Positions 12,101 through 18,100 of a stretch of 64,000 bases of DNA are shown one piece after another. The DNA comes from Catonia carolina (taxonomy: Eukaryota; Arthropoda; Insecta; Hemiptera; Achilidae): positions 55,161,722-55,225,721 of the forward strand of contig JAQMRL010000005.1 in NCBI GenBank assembly GCA_035578175.1. Direction: 5' to 3'. A program made the translations under genes and the position numbers. How positions within the stretch are numbered: position 1 is the first letter of the stretch; every line of letters starts with the position of its first letter. The notes under the pieces were generated by a model, which saw only the letters and a program-made list of their open reading frames with translations, was not told where the DNA came from and made no database searches.

Positions 12101-15100
12101 TAATTTATAATCATTTACAATTGTTCTTGTTTTCGTATCAAACATTAAAGTTACAGTGTGAATCGAACCCCGGACACGGGTCGCGTGGACGCCGTTTCTA
12201 CACTTCAGGCCATTCAACAGGTAAGCGAATTAGTCTATTTTGTTGTACGCTTTCTGATTTTGTGTTTGAGTTGACCAGTGATGTCCTGCTGTTCCAGCAG
12301 TTACTTATCGTTTTACCTTTGCCTCCCGCAGTGTACTTTCTATCGTTGTATCTTGCTTATTCAGTCGTTCCGCCGTTGGTTTCTGGCGCCATTAAATGAA
12401 ACTAGGTCCTCCGAAATAAGTCGTTTATGCTTCAGTTTACATTAATCTGCCATTAGTCGTGGATAGTGGGTTGATGTCCTACAGTTACAAGTCGGCTTAC
12501 CGCATCACTCGTTTTATCCAATATATTTTTGGGTTAATTTCAAAACTCCTGCCATCAAGGCTATAACATTTGGTCCGTCGCGGGCAGGATATTTATCAGT
12601 GCATATTTGGAAATACAGTCTATTGTCTTAATTTTTCAATCGTCAACAATTTCAGTATTTTGTTTAATTCGTCGTTACATGGTGTTACATTACATTCATC
12701 GTGTCATTTATTGTGTTTCGTGTCTTACATGTGTTCAATATATTAATAAAAACATTAATAAAAATATTAATATTAAAAAACAATTTCATTTATTCAGTTA
12801 AAAAATACGGGGTTGAGTTGCATAACAAATGCAACGCATTATCAGTTTGTTGTGACGCGTTCATTCAATACAAGTTGCAACCAACGCTATGCTGACGTCA
12901 CAGTAGATCGGTTCAGTGCTATATCTTTCGACACGGCCAGAATTTGGCTAGAATCGCCATTTTTTCCTTCGTTCTTGTTAACTGGTTCACGCAGCTTACA
13001 GCGCATGCGTGCCCTCTCTCTCATTCACTCTCTCTCGTGTTGTCCGTCGATACTGCTAGCGCTGAGAGAATCACTTCGCTTGTGTCGTCTGCAACATACA
13101 CATCATAGTTGCAACTAACCTAGATTCAATAAACAGCTGTGTTTTGTTTACATTCTATTATTTGTTTTTCGCTCGCTGTCTTCGTTCATTATTTTCAACA
13201 TGGACGATTTACAATCTTTAATCAAAAAACGCAACGTTGTTAATAATCATCTTTCTCGTTTTAATAATTTTCTTCAATCTGACGTTGAAGTTAACCAAGT
13301 CAAATTACGACTTGACAAATTCTTAGACCTCTGGTGTGACTTCGAACAGATACAAACGAATATCGAATTACTTCAACCCGAAACAGATTTCGAATCAGAA
13401 CGCACTGCATTCGAAACTCATTATTTCCAGTTAATTGATCGCGCCCAGAAATTAATTGAATCTCTGGACAATACAATCGTTTTACAAAATCAAGTCAAGT
13501 CTTCTAATTCGCAATTAATACAATTACCTCGAATTCGCCTACCTTCATTCGACGGAGATGTTGCAAAATTCCAGAATTTCATCAGCTTGTTCAATGATTT
13601 AATTCACAATAATTCTGAGTTATCATTTGTTCAAAAACTTCATTATTTGAGGTGCTCATTAGTCGGTGAACCACTACGTCTAATAGAACACCTGCCTCTC
13701 TCGCTTGAAAATTATACGTTAGCGTACAATTTAATTGTTGAGCGCTACTCCAACTCAAGGCGCATAGCAAATGTTCACTTAAATCAGATATTCAATTTCG
13801 TTAAATCTGACACTCCGTCCTATCAATCGTTAAAAGGTTTTCTTAATATCCACGAATCATCAATCGGAGCCTTACGTCTGCTAAATATAAATTTACTTGA
13901 ATATTTACTTTTTGAGATAGCTTATTCTAATTTGGATCCTGTAACAAAGCAAGCGTTCGAGGATTCAAATCCTAATTCAACCGTACCTACATACGAGGCT
14001 TTAATTTCATTTGTTACTGCTCGCATGCACTCTTTCGAATTATTAAATTCTTCACCGTCAACCGATAATGTCAGTTCTTCGCACTCCGGCGATTCAAATC
14101 TCGAACAACCGGACTCTTATCATCCGGTCACAGCTGATTCCAATTCTGTACAAATTAATCGTAATTCTGTTTCACCGTCTTCTGTTTCTCACAATATACC
14201 TTCGTTTTTCGTCAAATCAAATTCACTCAAATGTCTGTCGTGCGAATCTCACTTTCATTCAATTCACAACTGTAGTGAATTTCTTGCACAAAATGTAGAT
14301 AATCGCTACAAAATTATTTCTCGCCTTAAACTTTGTTTTGCCTGCTTCGGGCGACACGATCGCCGCAATTGTAGCTCAAATAAACATTGTCGTATCTGCC
14401 AGTCAAAATCGCACAATACGTTGCTGCATATTGATCGCAGCCCTCAAAAATCTAATTCGTCCACCGCTTCTGTTGTTAATTCGCATAATTCGCCAACTGC
14501 TAGTCCGTATCATCCTGCCGTACATCCGGACACCGATTCACCGGCTACTGGATGCCTACTTGTAAATTCTTCGCCGCCGATTCAAGCTAATACTATCGCA
14601 ACTCCGCCAATTAATTCTTGTACTACCTGCTGTGCTGATAAGCCGGTAGTTACTTCAAATTCGTCGTCCTCGTCCATTATTGTTAACCAACCTGCCGATT
14701 ATTCACTTTCATGTCGACTTAACGGCCAAACTGCGCTGCTAGGTACTGCTATCGTTCATGCTGTCGATTCATCCGGCAAAATCGTTCCGCTTCGCGCTGT
14801 GATCGACAATGGATCTCAGTCCAGCATCTTAACATACAACGCCGCTCGTTCACTGCAACTCGACATCGTTCCTACTTCTAAACGCCTGCAAGGCATTTCA
14901 GCCGAAGTCACCTCAGTTAAAGGTATTACAAATTTTACAATTCTGTCGCCGCAAAATTCTAACTTTCGCCTTCCGCTTCAGGCTACTGTTATTAACAAAA
15001 TATCAGACCGCCTACCTGCTTCTCGAATTCATAAGTCAGTCGGTGAACAGTTTTCACAACATCTGCTAGCTGATTTTCGCTTCCGCAGCCCCAACCCAGT

Positions 15101-18100
15101 AGATTTACTGCTTGGCGCTGATTGTTTTTCAGAAATTCTCGATTTTAGTAAAACGCCTTTAATTAAAGGTACTCCATCCGCTTTATCAACCGTATTTGGT
15201 TATGTAGTATTCGGAAAATTGCCCGAACTACAACCACTTAGTTCTGCTTCAAGTAACGATTCGCTCTTAACATCTGTTTTCGCTAACAACGCTCAAGTCT
15301 CGTCGCCTGCTACTGATGTTAATCTCACATCGCCTGCTGTTCAAAATCACTCGTCAAATAAAAATTCATCTTCGCTTCAAATTATCGTCGCTGACCAACA
15401 AACTATCGTTCCTGCTAAGTCATCAATCAACCTCGATGTCACCTCAAACCCTGTAATCAGTGAATCTATCGCTTCTATCGTCCAGCCGCCTAGCTGCCTA
15501 CTCGCTTCGCCTGTATTCAACAATAATTCGAATCACGCCGCTGTTTCAACTAATCGCCCTTCTGCTTCAACTAATCGTCTTCACCATACTTCTGTCTCTT
15601 CGCCTTCAAATCGTTTCACCGCTTCGTCCGAGATCATCGCTGTTGATCCTCGTCTCGCTTCGTCTACTGACTCCGCCAGTATCTCGACCGATCTTGCTGC
15701 TGGTACTACGCCAATTCGTCGCTTCAACTCTGCGCCTCGCTTCAAGTCAACGCCTCGATTCAAGTCTGTACTGAAGGCCTCCACCGAGTCGTCTTCAGTC
15801 AATTCTTCGCCAAACCGCTTCGCATCTCGCTGCATCATCGCTAATTCGCCAATAAAACCTACTACGTTCGCCTCAGTCGATTCTACGGCTAACCAACTCA
15901 TCTCAAATCATCGCTTCTCGTCATCTCTCGCAAACACTCTCGATCAACCGCTGCAAGTCGCTTCGCTAAAGGGCAACCGGCCCTCCTCAGTCGTTTCATG
16001 TTCTGCTAACTCTCTTCGCACGCCTTTAGCCCCTCTTGGCGGGCGGGGCCCCAAACATCGTATACAATATTCACAACCGGTGAATAATTGTAATTTCAAC
16101 TCTCTTCGCTCGTTCAATGCTTGGTGTGATCTTCGCAACTCTCGTTCGTCGTCTCAACCTCAATCACGGATTCACTCACAACTGGTTAGTGAAGTTCGCC
16201 GTACCGCAATTCTCGATTCTCGCCAACATTGTTCGCCTGCTCGTCAATTCGTTTCGCAACCCGCTTATCAGTTAGCTCTGCCTTTGGGCAACTAACTTCT
16301 CCGCCGTTTTCACTTCGTTCCACGCTCAACTCATCTCCATTCGTTTTGTTCTTCGTTCATTTTTTTGTTCTTCGCTTGTTTTCTTCGTTCGCCGTCTTCT
16401 TTCTTCGTTTCTTCTTCTGCGTCGCTTCTGGTTGTCAACCCTCGTTGACAATCACATCAAGATACTCCGCTTTCTCGTTGGCTTCCGCGCGAGCCGTGGA
16501 AGATGTTCCGTTCGTCCTTGGCCGGGCAAACCCGTGCGTTTGTCACGCCACCTCAAGATGCTCCGTTCTTCGCTTCATTCGATTCTTCTTCGTCGTCTTC
16601 TTTGCTTCGTTCTCGTCGTTTTTGCTACGTTTACCGCTCCCTGGTTGTTTCAGGGCGGGCGGCTTCGTTCTTCGATCTTCTCTGCTAGTTTTGTTTCTGT
16701 AAATCGCTTTCATCGATTTAGGCGGGCGGTATGTTAAGGCCAATCGCACCCCCGTTAAGTAATTCATATTTCCCCGCTAGTTATTATCGTCGTTAAATAC
16801 ACTGATTTTGTATTAATAACCTTTTTCCCGCCTCTGCCTGTATACTTGTCTTGACTTCCGATGGTGACCTCAGTTCATGACGTATTTTTTCTCCCTCTAC
16901 TCACATTCCTTTCTTCCCGGTCAACTCACTCACTGGTTAGATTCTGCGACATGTAGACTGTTCGTGCCTTCTCTGCGCCGGCCATCCTATGGCGTCGCTT
17001 CTGCAATTGTCGTTATGCTTCGTTCGTTTCTGATGTACCATACATCATTTTCAAGTGTGATTTTGCTTATGTGTGTAATTTATAATCATTTACAATTGTT
17101 CTTGTTTTCGTATCAAACATTAAAGTTACAGTGTGAATCGAACCCCGGACACGGGTCGCGTGGACGCCGTTTCTACACTTCAGGCCATTCAACAGGTAAG
17201 CGAATTAGTCTATTTTGTTGTACGCTTTCTGATTTTGTGTTTGAGTTGACCAGTGATGTCCTGCTGTTCCAGCAGTTACTTATCGTTTTACCTTTGCCTC
17301 CCGCAGTGTACTTTCTATCGTTGTATCTTGCTTATTCAGTCGTTCCGCCGTTGGTTTCTGGCGCCATTAAATGAAACTAGGTCCTCCGAAATAAGTCGTT
17401 TATGCTTCAGTTTACATTAATCTGCCATTAGTCGTGGATAGTGGGTTGATGTCCTACAGTTACAAGTCGGCTTACCGCATCACTCGTTTTATCCAATATA
17501 TTTTTGGGTTAATTTCAAAACTCCTGCCATCAAGGCTATAACAGAAACTAATTGAATGCATTCGAGAGCGAAAGGTCTTGTACGATGTATTCGACAAATA
17601 ATTCACGGACTCACAATTTAAAGGACTTATTTGGATTGAGGTAGCAGCAGCACGTGGCTTACATTCAGGTTTTCCTTCACTCCTATGGCTTCCCTGAAGT
17701 TTGTGTCTAATTCTGTCAAGTCGTTTTTAACTATGTCTAAAATTTCATTAAATTCATCTCTCGTCATCTGAAAATAATTTTAGAATTGTTTGTTGACGAG
17801 TTCTTCAAAGAGAGTATAAAACTCACCATGTTGCAGTCTTCCACATAGATTCCCACTTTCCCACTCTTTTCTATGGTTTATCAGAAGCTTGCAGTATAGT
17901 ACATTGATTCGGTATCAGATTCGTCCGATCAGAACTTAACAACACAAATTCAGGCTTCTTACAAGAAGTGCTTAACCCTTTTACGTGTAGGGTAACGATA
18001 TATCGTTACTTTGCTATTGTGCCGAAGCGCATATGGTAACGATCTATCGGTACTCTTATTAAAACGAAATATAGTTCGTATGTTTCACGATAGATGGGAA

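Noticed and set aside
11902..12399. 165-codon open frame inside each LTR (also 16877-17374)
   Set aside because: The frame is duplicated only because the LTRs are copies; it lacks any motif and covers the splice donor and likely promoter/polyA region.
12569..12590. Assigning the primer-binding site to a named tRNA
   Set aside because: TGGTCCGTCGCGGGCAGG has the right position and TGG start, but I could not match it to a tRNA without a search.
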